Shown here: positions 9,373-17,536 of the stretch, in pieces
Numbering within the stretch: position 1 is the first letter of the stretch
How the letters are laid out: every line of letters starts with the position of its first letter
NCBI GenBank assembly: GCA_036504035.1
Contig: DASXVV010000006.1
Coordinates: 666,097 to 730,096 of the forward strand
Length of the DNA: 64,000 nt
Direction: 5' to 3'
Origin: Candidatus Deferrimicrobiaceae bacterium
Lineage (GTDB): Bacteria; Desulfobacterota; Deferrimicrobia; Deferrimicrobiales; Deferrimicrobiaceae
The notes under the pieces: model-generated
The model's input: the letters and a program-made list of their open reading frames with translations, nothing else
What the model was told of the DNA's origin: nothing
The model's database searches: none
Program-made: the position numbers and the translations under genes

Positions 9373-10292
9373 ACCCCATGCGCGCGGTCGTCTTCGCTTA
9401 TCACAACATGGGGATCGTCGGGCTGTCGGCGCTCCTGCGCAACGGCTTCGAGATCCCGATGGTGTTCTCGCATGCCGACGACCCGTCCGAGAACCGCTGG
9501 TTCGGCTCGGTCCCCGATTTCTGCCGCGAGCGGGGCATCCCGGTCCACCTGGTGGAAAAGGTCAACGAGGCGCCTTGGCCGGCGAAGGTGCGCGAGGCGA
9601 AGCCCGACTACCTGTTCTCCTTCTACTATCGGTCGATGCTCAAGGAAGAGATCCTGTCGGCCCCGCGGCTGGCGGCGCTCAACCTGCACGGGTCGCTGCT
9701 GCCGAAGTTCCGGGGGCGTGCGCCGGTCAACTGGGTGCTGGTCAAGGGCGAGACCGAGACCGGCGTTACGCTGCACGTCATGGAGATCAAGCCCGACGCG
9801 GGAGACATCGTGGGACAGGCGGCGGTCCCGATCGCCTTCGAGGACACGGCGCTCTCGCTGTTCGGAAAGATGGAAAAGGCCGCCGGCGCGCTGCTCGACG
9901 ACCTGCTGCCGAAGCTGGCCAAGGGCGACATCCCGCGGCGGCGCAATCTCGTCGAGGAGGGCAGCTACTTCGGCGGCCGGAAGCCGGCGGACGGCCGGAT
10001 CGACTGGTCGGCGCCCGCGCTCGAGATCTACAACCTGGTCCGCGCCGTGACGCGGCCCTATCCCGGCGCCTTCGCGATGATGGGCGGGTCGCCGCTGCTC
10101 GTATGGCACGCCACGCCGCTTCCGGCGGGGCCCGCAAGCGGCGCGCCGGGGACGATCGTGCCCCTGCCCGACGGCACGGTCGGCGTGTCGACGGGCGCCG
10201 GCCTGCTTCGGCTCGACGAAATCGAATGGAACGGAAAAACAGCGACGGGGGCGGCCGCGGCCGGACTCCTCGTCGACGGGAGGCTTACATGA
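9369..10292 (+). CDS. arnA: UDP-L-Ara4N formyltransferase (stand-alone ArnA N-terminal domain)
   Basis: A 307-residue formyltransferase of the ArnA_N/Fmt fold. It carries the N-10-formyltetrahydrofolate site with catalytic Asn and His in LNLHGSLLPKFRGRAP and the catalytic Asp in KPDAGDIVGQ. It corresponds to the first half of E. coli ArnA, which is a 660-residue fusion; here the reading frame stops and the dehydrogenase half is a separate gene overlapping it by ATGA. It formylates UDP-L-Ara4N before transfer to the lipid carrier. The C-terminal part (YNLVRAVTRPYPGAFA) matches the Fmt C-terminal domain, so the domain is complete. Confidence 0.92.
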   Translation: MNPMRAVVFAYHNMGIVGLSALLRNGFEIPMVFSHADDPSENRWFGSVPDFCRERGIPVHLVEKVNEAPWPAKVREAKPDYLFSFYYRSMLKEEILSAPRLAALNLHGSLLPKFRGRAPVNWVLVKGETETGVTLHVMEIKPDAGDIVGQAAVPIAFEDTALSLFGKMEKAAGALLDDLLPKLAKGDIPRRRNLVEEGSYFGGRKPADGRIDWSAPALEIYNLVRAVTRPYPGAFAMMGGSPLLVWHATPLPAGPASGAPGTIVPLPDGTVGVSTGAGLLRLDEIEWNGKTATGAAAAGLLVDGRLT

Positions 10293-11350
10293 AGGTTCTG
10301 ATTCTCGGCGTCAACGGCTTCATCGGTCATCACCTGACCGCGCGCATCCTCAAGGAGACCGACTGGCACATCTACGGGATGGACCTTTCGGCCGAGCGGC
10401 TCGGCAAGCTGGCCGATCACCCGCGCTTCGACTTCGTCGAGGGCGACATCCTGATCAACAAGGAATGGATCGAGTACCACATCAAGAAGTGCGACGTCCT
10501 GCTGCCGCTCGTCGCGATCGCCACGCCGAAGGTCTACGTCGAGCGGCCGCTGTCGGTGTTCGAGCTCGACTTCGAGGCGAACCTGCGGCTCATCCGGCAG
10601 GCGGCGCACTACGGAAAGCGCGTGATCTTCCCCTCCACCTCCGAGGTCTACGGGATGTGCGGCGACGCCGAGTTCGACGAGCACGAGTCGCATCTGGTGC
10701 TCGGCCCCATCGCGAAAGAGCGCTGGATCTATTCCTGCAGCAAGCAGCTGCTCGACCGCGTCATCTGGGCCTACGGCCGGCAGGGGCTCGACTTCACGCT
10801 GTTCCGCCCGTTCAACTGGCTCGGACCGCGGCTCGATTCGCTCGAGACTGCGAAGGAAGGCAGCTCCCGCGTCGTCACGCAGTTCATCGCCGAGCTGTAC
10901 CTGGGCGAGCCGATCCGGTTGGTCGACGGCGGGGCGCAGCGCCGCTGCTTCACTTACGTCGACGACGGCATCTCCGGGCTGATGAAGATCCTCGACAACC
11001 ACGACGGCAACGCCACGAAGCAGATCTTCAACCTCGGCAACCCGAAGAACGACTGCTCGATCAAGGAGCTGGCGCACCTGCTGCGCGACCTCTACGCGAA
11101 GCACCCGCTGTCGAAGGGCAAGAAGATTCCGCCGATCGTCGAGGTCAACTCGAAGCAGTTCTACGGCGAGGGGTACCAGGACATCCAGACGCGCACCCCG
11201 TCGATCAAGCGCGCCCAGGAGCTGCTCGGCTGGACGCCGAAGGTGGGTCTCAAGGACGCGATGAAGAAGACGATGGATGCCTTCCTCGAGGAGGCCGCCG
11301 CGTCCGAAAAGAAGGCGCCGAAGAAGGCTTCAGCTCCGAAGAAGAAGTAG
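10289..11350 (+). CDS. arnA: UDP-glucuronate decarboxylase (stand-alone ArnA C-terminal domain)
   Basis: A 353-residue extended short-chain dehydrogenase. It has the Rossmann motif GVNGFIGHHL, the Ser-Thr active-site stretch PSTSEVYGMCGD and the catalytic Tyr-x3-Lys in IYSCSKQLLD. RPFNWLGPRLDSL is a close match to the ArnA decarboxylase half, which oxidises and decarboxylates UDP-glucuronate to UDP-4-keto-pentose with NAD. The C-terminus adds a short Lys/Ala-rich tail not seen in E. coli. It is last in the arnT-B-C-A-A run and is followed by a hairpin terminator. UDP-glucose dehydrogenase, which makes the substrate, is not in the window. Confidence 0.93.
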   Translation: MKVLILGVNGFIGHHLTARILKETDWHIYGMDLSAERLGKLADHPRFDFVEGDILINKEWIEYHIKKCDVLLPLVAIATPKVYVERPLSVFELDFEANLRLIRQAAHYGKRVIFPSTSEVYGMCGDAEFDEHESHLVLGPIAKERWIYSCSKQLLDRVIWAYGRQGLDFTLFRPFNWLGPRLDSLETAKEGSSRVVTQFIAELYLGEPIRLVDGGAQRRCFTYVDDGISGLMKILDNHDGNATKQIFNLGNPKNDCSIKELAHLLRDLYAKHPLSKGKKIPPIVEVNSKQFYGEGYQDIQTRTPSIKRAQELLGWTPKVGLKDAMKKTMDAFLEEAAASEKKAPKKASAPKKK

Positions 11351-11378
11351 TCCCGCCGCATCCATTTCCGCCCGATCC

Positions 11379-11420
11379 CGGGACGGCGGGTCGATCTCCC
11401 GCCGTCCCGATTCGCATTTT
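11379..11420 (+). terminator. hairpin terminator after the arn run
   Basis: A perfect 12-bp stem (CGGGACGGCGGG paired with CCCGCCGTCCCG) with a 7-base loop begins 29 bases after the decarboxylase stop. It is followed by a short T-containing stretch (attcgcatttt). The T-tract is weak, but the stem is strong and nothing else explains it. The rest of the gap to the multicopper oxidase (about 220 bases) is more AT-rich and probably holds that gene's promoter, though I cannot fix its -35 and -10 hexamers. Confidence 0.6.
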
Positions 11421-11642
11421 CCTTATTCCCCGGTAGAAATATTTAGATTTTCCCCTTCCCGCGGCCGCGCCCCCTTCCCCGGGCGACGACCGCACAACTT
11501 CTCGTATTCATTGATGATTCATGGACATTAAACGAGCGCGACGCGTGCCGTATAGGGTGTTTACCGGATGGCCCGAAACATGCTTTGTCTCACAACCAAC
11601 CGATCCTATTCCGTTGGCCTGCACGATGAAAGGAGCTTCGAG

Positions 11643-13850
11643 ATGTCGACGACAAGACGCATTCGCCGCTCGTTCCGTTGGTCCATTTCCCTGGCTGCGC
11701 TGCTTGTCGCCGCCTCGACCGCCCTGGCCTTCAACCAGACGCCTTCGACCATTCCGCTGTTCGGGACCGACCTCCGCGGGGTGGGTCCCGGCGGTATCCC
11801 GGTCGCCGCGCCCGACCCGTGGCCCGCCACGGTGACGGGCGTCACCCACTACACCATCGACATCAAGAAGTTCTCCGACCAGGTCGCGCCGCTGTCCAGC
11901 GGTCTTGGGCCGACGACCTTCTTCGGCTACGACCCGGTCAATCCGCTCGGGGGCGGCATCCAGCCCCAGAAGCATCTGGGCGGGATCATCGTCGGCGAAA
12001 AAGGGGTGCCGATCCAGATCACCTTCAAGAACTTCCTCGGAACCTCGTCCGGCAAGCACATCCTGCCGAACGACCTGACGATCATGGGCGCCGACCAGGG
12101 CAACTTCCGCAGCTCGACACACCTGCACGGGGGGTTGGTCCCATGGATCAGCGACGGGGGGCCGATGGCCTGGTTCGACCCGGTCGGCAAGTCGGGCGTG
12201 AGCTTCCTGAACAACATGGTGCTCAATCCCTTCGCGCTTCCCGGCGAGGCCGAGTACCTCTACCCGCTGAACCAGAGCGCCCGGTTCCTTTGGTATCACG
12301 ACCATGCCTTCGGCACGACCCGCCTCAACGCCTATTCCGGGGTCGCCAGCGCCCTGATCATCCGCGACAACTTCGAGCGGGGACTCCAGGCCAAGGGACT
12401 TCCTCCGTTCATCGAGAACAGCGTGCTCGGCGGCACGGCGGTCCGCGAGCTGCCGCTCGTCGTCCAGGACAAGATCTTCGTCGGCCCGAACAATGCGGTG
12501 CTCGACCCGACCTGGGCCACCATCGTCGACAACGATGCCTGGAAGCCCGGAAGCCTCTGGTACGCGCACGTCTACGAGCGCAATCGGTGGAAGCTCGCGG
12601 GCAACGCGAACGGCGGCAACCTCAAGAACACGGCGCCGCCCGATCCCTCCGTCATCCCCGAGTTCTTCGGCGACACGATGCTGGTCAACGGCACGACTTT
12701 CCCGAAGGCCGCCGTCGAGCCCAGACGCTATCGGCTCCGCTTCCTCAACGCCTGCCAGGCGCGATTCCTCAACCTGCAGTTCTTCGTGGCGGACGGCAGC
12801 GCCAACGGGATCACGCTGAACCCGGCGACGGGCGTCCCGACAAACGCGCCCTTCGCCCCCAAGCTTTACACGACGTCCGCCGCGACGCCGAACGTCCTCC
12901 AGATCGGGACCGAAGGCGGATTCCTGGCGAAGCCCGTCTCGATTCCGACAAACGCCCCGTTCAACCCGGTCACCATGGCCGGCTCCCTGATCGTCTCCCC
13001 CGCCGAGCGGCCCGACCTCCTCGTCGACTTCAACGGGTATGAAGGGAAAAGCATCATCCTCTACAACGATGCCGCGGCGCCGTTCCCGATGGGCGACCCG
13101 CGCAACGACTACTTCCCGGGATGGAACGTGAAGGGCAATCCCGTCAACGGGCTGACGCCGAACGGCTTCGGACCCAACACCCGCGTTCTGATGCGGTTCG
13201 ACGTGGGGCCGACGGTGACGGGCGTGCTCGACACCTCGCTGACGCTCACGACGGCCACCGACCTGCGGGCCGGCAACGATCCGTTCCTGGTTCCCGCCGG
13301 CTCGACCGCGCTTCCCGCGGGCGTGTTCGTCCGTCCCCTCACGCTGAACGAGACGTACGACGCCAACGGGCGCCTGATCCAGATGCTGGGTACCAACGTC
13401 GCTCCATTGTCGCCGAGCGCGGGCTTCGGCCGGGGCTACCTTGATAACGCGACCGAAGTCGTGAAGGCGGGCACGACCGAAGTGTGGGAGATCTACAACA
13501 CGACGGCCGACGTCCACCCGATGCACTTCCACCTGGTCAACGTCCAGCTCCTCAACCGCCAGCCGTTCCAGGTGAGCAGCCTCTTCTCGAACGGAACCCC
13601 GAACTTCACCGGGCCGGTCACGCCTCCGGACCCGAACGAGATCGGCTGGAAGGAAACTCTCCACATGTTCCCCGGCACGGTCACGCGCATCATCATGAAG
13701 TTCGACGTCCCTCCGATCGTGACCTCGGGCGGCGCCGTGATTCCGACGCCGGTCAGCCCGCGGACGGGTGGGTTCGAATACGTGTGGCACTGCCACATCC
13801 TCGAGCACGAGGAGCACGACATGATGCGGCCGATGGTCGTCACCCCCTGA
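11643..13850 (+). CDS. multicopper oxidase, bilirubin oxidase/CotA-like, probably Tat-exported
   Basis: A 735-residue multicopper oxidase. The N-terminus MSTTRRIRRSFRWS plus a hydrophobic run ending near ALA suggests export, and RRSF is compatible with a Tat signal, the usual route for cofactor-loaded oxidases. Copper motifs appear in family order: STHLHGG (about residue 160), WYHDHAFG (about 218), HPMHFH (about 625) and WHCHILEHEEHDMM (about 715) with Met as probable axial type 1 ligand. It oxidises organic or metal substrates and reduces O2 to water in the periplasm; the substrate is unknown. AAAGGAG precedes the ATG. It sits between arnA and arnD but is flanked by its own terminators. Confidence 0.93.
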   Translation: MSTTRRIRRSFRWSISLAALLVAASTALAFNQTPSTIPLFGTDLRGVGPGGIPVAAPDPWPATVTGVTHYTIDIKKFSDQVAPLSSGLGPTTFFGYDPVNPLGGGIQPQKHLGGIIVGEKGVPIQITFKNFLGTSSGKHILPNDLTIMGADQGNFRSSTHLHGGLVPWISDGGPMAWFDPVGKSGVSFLNNMVLNPFALPGEAEYLYPLNQSARFLWYHDHAFGTTRLNAYSGVASALIIRDNFERGLQAKGLPPFIENSVLGGTAVRELPLVVQDKIFVGPNNAVLDPTWATIVDNDAWKPGSLWYAHVYERNRWKLAGNANGGNLKNTAPPDPSVIPEFFGDTMLVNGTTFPKAAVEPRRYRLRFLNACQARFLNLQFFVADGSANGITLNPATGVPTNAPFAPKLYTTSAATPNVLQIGTEGGFLAKPVSIPTNAPFNPVTMAGSLIVSPAERPDLLVDFNGYEGKSIILYNDAAAPFPMGDPRNDYFPGWNVKGNPVNGLTPNGFGPNTRVLMRFDVGPTVTGVLDTSLTLTTATDLRAGNDPFLVPAGSTALPAGVFVRPLTLNETYDANGRLIQMLGTNVAPLSPSAGFGRGYLDNATEVVKAGTTEVWEIYNTTADVHPMHFHLVNVQLLNRQPFQVSSLFSNGTPNFTGPVTPPDPNEIGWKETLHMFPGTVTRIIMKFDVPPIVTSGGAVIPTPVSPRTGGFEYVWHCHILEHEEHDMMRPMVVTP

Positions 13851-13894
13851 CCCGCAACGAGAACCGATCCCGCCCCCTCGACCGGGGGCGGGGG

Positions 13895-13925
13895 AAAGCC
13901 CCGCTGAACCGCGCGGGGCTTTTTC
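13895..13925 (+). terminator. rho-independent terminator after the multicopper oxidase
   Basis: AAAGCCCCGC pairs with GCGGGGCTTT around an 8-base loop, followed by more T residues. It lies 44 bases after the stop codon and separates this gene from arnD. Confidence 0.85.
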
Positions 13926-13978
13926 TTTCCGGGCGCGATAGAATCGGCATCGGCAAATCGCCAAGGAGCGGAAGCGGC

Positions 13979-14845
13979 ATGGGCGGAGAACGAATCCTGG
14001 GGCTGAAGGTCGACGTCGACACGCGGCGGGGGATGGAAGACGGCGTGCCGTCGCTGCTTGCGACGCTGGCCGAGTTCCGCGTGCCGGCGGCGTTCTTTCT
14101 TTCGTTCGGCCCCGACAACTCGGGGAAGGCGATCTACGCGATGCTGCGGTCGCCCCGCTTCCTGATGAAGATGCTGCGGACCAACGCGCCGGGGCTCTAC
14201 GGGTGGCGCACGGCGCTCTATGGCACGCTGCTTCCCGCGCCGCTGATCGGGGCGGCGCTTCCCGACCTGTGCCGGCGAATCGAGGCCGAGGGGCACGAGG
14301 CCGAGTTCCACGGGTGGGATCACCGGACGTGGCAGGATGCGCTTCCGCGCAAGAAGGCGGCGTGGGTGCGCGACTGGTTCGACCGGGGCGTCGAAAGCTA
14401 TGCGAAATGCCTGGGGCACGCGCCGCGCGCGTTCGGAGCTCCGTCGTGGCTGCTTTCCGAGGCGGCGGTGGCTGCGATCGCCGGTTACGAGTGGGACTAC
14501 CTCAGCGTCACCCGGGCCAAGGCGCCGTTCATCCTCGCGGGCACGGGGCTTGTCGAGTTGCCGTCCGACCTGCCCTGCCTCGAGGAGGTGGGCGGCCCGG
14601 CGGGCGTTCCCCGAATCCTCGAGGCGCTTTCGGGCGGCGGCGTCCACGTGTTGCCGGTCCACGCGGAGGCCGAGGGGGGCATCTGGCGGGCGCCGTTCCG
14701 CGAGATCCTTCGGGGTGCCGCCGATCTGGGCTACCGCGTCGCGCCGCTGTCCGAGATCGCGGGGCTTTGCTGGAAAGAAGAGCTTCCCGAGCGCCCCTTC
14801 CGCCTCGAAAGACTGCCCGGTCGTGCCTTCCCGTGCGCCGTTTAG
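13979..14845 (+). CDS. arnD: 4-deoxy-4-formamido-L-arabinose-phosphoundecaprenol deformylase
   Basis: A 288-residue polysaccharide-deacetylase-fold protein. The opening LKVDVDTRRGMEDGVP matches ArnD (metal-binding Asp in the DVDT motif), followed by FFLSFGPDNSGKA, KMLRTNAPGLYGW and EFHGWDHRTWQ, the second metal motif, and near the end HVLPVHAEAEGG. All are ArnD-specific. ArnD removes the formyl group from the lipid-linked sugar at the inner membrane, making transfer by ArnT irreversible. It completes the arn pathway found upstream but is a separate transcription unit behind the oxidase terminator. The ATG follows AAGGAGCGGAAGCGGC, a good ribosome site. Confidence 0.9.
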   Translation: MGGERILGLKVDVDTRRGMEDGVPSLLATLAEFRVPAAFFLSFGPDNSGKAIYAMLRSPRFLMKMLRTNAPGLYGWRTALYGTLLPAPLIGAALPDLCRRIEAEGHEAEFHGWDHRTWQDALPRKKAAWVRDWFDRGVESYAKCLGHAPRAFGAPSWLLSEAAVAAIAGYEWDYLSVTRAKAPFILAGTGLVELPSDLPCLEEVGGPAGVPRILEALSGGGVHVLPVHAEAEGGIWRAPFREILRGAADLGYRVAPLSEIAGLCWKEELPERPFRLERLPGRAFPCAV

Positions 14846-14934
14846 CCGGATTTCCACCGATTTCGTTCACTTTTTCCCCACTCCCGCTTCCTTTGGGTTA
14901 GAATGACAAGATTATCGCCGTGGGGGACGTCGTT

Positions 14935-15909
14935 TTGAAACTTCCGGAATTGAAGATCGGCAAATTCACCGCGAAGGTCCCGATCATCCAGGGCGGGATG
15001 TCCATTCGCGTCTCCACCTCCTCGCTGGCGGCCGCGGTCGCCGAATGCGGCGGTATCGGCACCATCGGCGGCGTCGGCGTCCCGATCGACGAGCTCAAGG
15101 CCGACATCCGTCGCGCGAAAGAGATGACCAAGGGAATCATCGCGGTCAACATCATGTTCGCAGTCCGCAATTTCATGGATACCGTGGTGGCGTCCATCGA
15201 GGCGGGCGTCGACATGATCGCCACCGGCGCCGGCTTCTCCCGCGACATCTTCAAGGTCGGCAAGGACGCGGGTGTGCCCATCATCTCGATCGTATCCTCC
15301 CCCGAATTCGGCAAGCTTGCCGAGCGCTGCGGCGCCGACGCGATCGTCGTCGAGGCCAAGGAAGCCGGCGGACACCTGGGCACCGACCGGGCGCTGCGCG
15401 ACCTGTTCCCCGAGGTACGCAAGGTCGTCAAGAAGGTGCCGCTGATCGCCGCAGGGGGCATCTCCACGGGCGGGGATATCGCCGAGATGCTCGGTAAGTT
15501 CGGCGCCGACGGCGTGCAGATGGCGACCCGCTTCGTGCTTACGAAGGAATGCGACGTCTCCGACGCCTTCAAGCAGACCTACCTCAACGCGAAGAAGGAA
15601 GACATCGTGCTGATCCATTCGCCCGTGGGCATGCCCGGGCGTGCGATCCGCAACAAATTCGTCGATCGGCTGCTGCACGGCGAGAGGTTTTCGGACAACT
15701 GCGGCGACGCCTGCCTGAAGAACTGCGGCCATGAGTTCTGCATCGCCGACCGTCTCAACTTTGCCCGCATCGGGCAGATCGACGAGGGACTGGTCTTTTC
15801 GGGCGAGAACGTGTGGACGCTGAAAGACATCCCGACGGTCCGCGAGCTGTTCGATCGCCTGGTTTCCGAGGCCGAAGGGGCCTACCACCCCGAACCCGCG
15901 ATTTCCTGA
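14935..15909 (+). CDS. nitronate monooxygenase family FMN protein
   Basis: A 324-residue TIM-barrel flavoprotein of the 2-nitropropane dioxygenase/nitronate monooxygenase family. Landmarks are VPIIQGGMSIRVS at the N-terminus, GGIGTIGGVG, the phosphate-binding VVEAKEAGGHLG and AAGGISTGGDI. It also has a cysteine-rich stretch (NCGDACLKNCGHEFC) seen in a bacterial subfamily; it could bind a metal or Fe-S cluster, but that is unproven. The TTG start is preferred because GGGGGAC stands 7 bases before it; a GTG 15 bases upstream has no ribosome site. Related proteins include FabK-like enoyl reductases, so the substrate is not certain. Confidence 0.85.
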   Translation: MKLPELKIGKFTAKVPIIQGGMSIRVSTSSLAAAVAECGGIGTIGGVGVPIDELKADIRRAKEMTKGIIAVNIMFAVRNFMDTVVASIEAGVDMIATGAGFSRDIFKVGKDAGVPIISIVSSPEFGKLAERCGADAIVVEAKEAGGHLGTDRALRDLFPEVRKVVKKVPLIAAGGISTGGDIAEMLGKFGADGVQMATRFVLTKECDVSDAFKQTYLNAKKEDIVLIHSPVGMPGRAIRNKFVDRLLHGERFSDNCGDACLKNCGHEFCIADRLNFARIGQIDEGLVFSGENVWTLKDIPTVRELFDRLVSEAEGAYHPEPAIS

Positions 15910-15925
15910 CCTGCCGCGTTTCCAG

Positions 15926-15966
15926 AAGGGCTGCTTCCGTCGCGGGGGCGGCCCTTTCTTTTTCTT
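15926..15966 (+). terminator. terminator after nitronate monooxygenase gene
   Basis: AAGGGCTGC pairs with GCGGCCCTT (one G-T pair) around a GC-rich loop, followed by ttctttttctt. It begins 16 bases after the stop. Confidence 0.8.
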
Positions 15967-16004
15967 CCAACTCCCGTTTCCGACCCGGTTTCATGACTTC
16001 CTTG

Positions 16005-16092
16005 CCTGTATTTCATGACAGGTCGGTGTTGTTGTCTCTGCTGCATCGATATCAATAAGTTGATTGACATGACAGGGGATTATTGTAATTAT
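16005..16092 (+). promoter_or_regulatory. promoter and possible operator of the MucR-like gene
   Basis: TTGACA (from 16064) followed after 16-17 bases by TAATTAT makes a good sigma70-type promoter about 40 bases before the start codon, inside a locally AT-rich patch. Upstream, CCTGT and ACAGG form an inverted repeat (16005-16022) around an 8-base spacer, and the string catgacagg recurs at the -35 element. Such repeats could be sites for autoregulation by the MucR-like protein; this is inference. Confidence 0.55.
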
Positions 16093-16131
16093 TGGATGAA
16101 GCACTCATAAATCTGTTTTCCGGAGGATGAC

Positions 16132-16575
16132 ATGGACAAGAAGGTATTGATCGAGCTGACCGCTGAAATAGTTTCGGCACACGCTTCCGTCAGCGAAATG
16201 AACCAGGATGGGCTGCTGAGCGAAATTCAGGCCGTCTTCCAGAAGTTGAACGGACTTGCCGGGGGCGAGGAAGAAGAGGTCGTCGCGGTGCCCGGGGAAG
16301 TTAAGGCCGTGATGCCGATGGATCAGGCGTTCGGCGCCGAAAAGGTCTTTTGCATGGTCTGCGGCAAAGGATTCACGACGCTCAAGAAGCACATCATGGT
16401 CAGCCACCAGATGAATCCCAAGCAGTACCGCAAGGCGTTCAACATCCCGACCAAGATGGCGCTGGTTTCCCGCAACTATTCCGAATCCAAGAAGAAGATC
16501 GCCCAGAAGCTGGGACTTGCCGACAAGCTGGCCGAAGGGCGCAAGAAGCGGGCCGCGAACAAGTTGGCGAAATAG
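16132..16575 (+). CDS. MucR/Ros-family zinc-finger transcriptional regulator
   Basis: A 147-residue protein. The N-terminal half is helical and acidic (EEEEVV near residue 50). The C-terminal half has the Ros/MucR zinc finger: CMVCGKGFTTLKKHIMVSH, with two Cys and two His ligands, followed by MNPKQYRKAFNIP, the conserved block of the family. A basic tail (KKKIAQKLGLADKLAEGRKKRAANK) probably contacts DNA. MucR proteins are global regulators of exopolysaccharide and cell-cycle genes in alphaproteobacteria and are also found in deltaproteobacteria. An AT-rich promoter region with inverted repeats lies upstream. Confidence 0.92.
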   Translation: MDKKVLIELTAEIVSAHASVSEMNQDGLLSEIQAVFQKLNGLAGGEEEEVVAVPGEVKAVMPMDQAFGAEKVFCMVCGKGFTTLKKHIMVSHQMNPKQYRKAFNIPTKMALVSRNYSESKKKIAQKLGLADKLAEGRKKRAANKLAK

Positions 16576-16646
16576 GTCGCAACCCGAAAAGGGAATCGTG
16601 CATCCTAGCCGCGTTGACGATTCCCCATTCGAAAGGAGTGTGCCCA

Positions 16647-17225
16647 ATGCCATACGCCGCCAAGGATTTCAAGCAGCTGCTCGGGATGTCGGGGTTCAGC
16701 GACAACGCGCTCAACATCCACTTCACGCTTTACCAGGGCTACGTGACCAATACCAACAAGGTGCTCGACCAGCTTGCGGCGCTTTCGGCCGAGGGCAAGG
16801 CGGGCACTCCCGAGTTCGCAGAGCTCAAGCGGCGGTCCGGGTGGGAATGGAACGGGATGCGGCTGCATGAGCTCTATTTCGGGAACCTGGGCGGGAAGAA
16901 GGCGCTCGACGCGGGCGGCAGGCTGGGCAAGTCGATCGCGGCCGAATTCGGCAGCATCGAGAAGTGGGAGGCCGATTTCCGCGCGACCGGTGCGATGCGC
17001 GGCATCGGCTGGGTGGTCCTCTATCAAGACGTCGAGGGGGGACGCCTGGTCAACCAGTGGATCGGCGAGCACGATGCCGGCCATTTCGCGGGCGGCGTTC
17101 CCGTCCTGATCATGGATGTCTTCGAGCACGCGTTCTTCCCCGACTACGGCACCAAGCGGGCCGACTACATCGCCGCGTTCTTCCAGAACATCGACTGGGC
17201 GGCGGCCGAGGCGCGCCTGAAGTAG
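16647..17225 (+). CDS. iron/manganese superoxide dismutase
   Basis: A 192-residue Fe/Mn superoxide dismutase, the normal family length. Metal ligands are visible in family positions: His in NIHFTLYQGYV, His in RLHELYFGNLG, and Asp and His in IMDVFEHAFFPDYG. It converts superoxide to hydrogen peroxide and oxygen. No signal peptide is seen, so it should be cytoplasmic. The usual Trp after the ligand Asp (DVWEH) is Phe here. I cannot decide iron against manganese. GAAAGGAG precedes the ATG, and a strong terminator follows. Confidence 0.93.
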   Translation: MPYAAKDFKQLLGMSGFSDNALNIHFTLYQGYVTNTNKVLDQLAALSAEGKAGTPEFAELKRRSGWEWNGMRLHELYFGNLGGKKALDAGGRLGKSIAAEFGSIEKWEADFRATGAMRGIGWVVLYQDVEGGRLVNQWIGEHDAGHFAGGVPVLIMDVFEHAFFPDYGTKRADYIAAFFQNIDWAAAEARLK

Positions 17226-17250
17226 CGCAACTCCCGTCTATCGCACATCC

Positions 17251-17288
17251 GCGGCCGTCCGGAATCCTTTCCGGGCGGCCGCTTTCGT
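17251..17288 (+). terminator. terminator after superoxide dismutase
   Basis: A 14-bp stem (GCGGCCGTCCGGAA with TTCCGGGCGGCCGC, one G-T pair) with a TCCT loop, followed by ttt. It starts 26 bases after the stop codon. Confidence 0.75.
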
Positions 17289-17536
17289 GATGGGGAAGGG
17301 CAAAAATCCGAATCCCCCGGTGCCTGGGTGGGCCGGGGGATTCTGGGGCCGCCCGCGAATTTTGGCGGGGTGGTGCGGGCGGGAATTCCCCTCCGGGGAG
17401 GAGGGGCGAGCTCTTGGGCGGTTTGGTCGCCTGACAGACTTATCGGCAGCAATTCCGCAAAACTTTAATTCGGTGTGCGACCCTTTCCTGCCTTGATAGA
17501 CTGGCGGCATTCTTTCGTGCGCGGAAAGGGGCGTCG
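17289..17536. other. non-coding stretch before the Kef-type antiporter
   Basis: No convincing gene is seen. The first half is very G/C-rich and holds a small hairpin (cccctcc/ggagggg near 17390). The second half is more AT-rich around 17430-17500 and probably contains the antiporter promoter, but no clear -35/-10 pair can be fixed. Confidence 0.4.

Noticed and set aside
11508..13964. An 818-codon frame antisense to the multicopper oxidase
   Set aside because: Shadow of a gene whose copper motifs are all in order on the plus strand.
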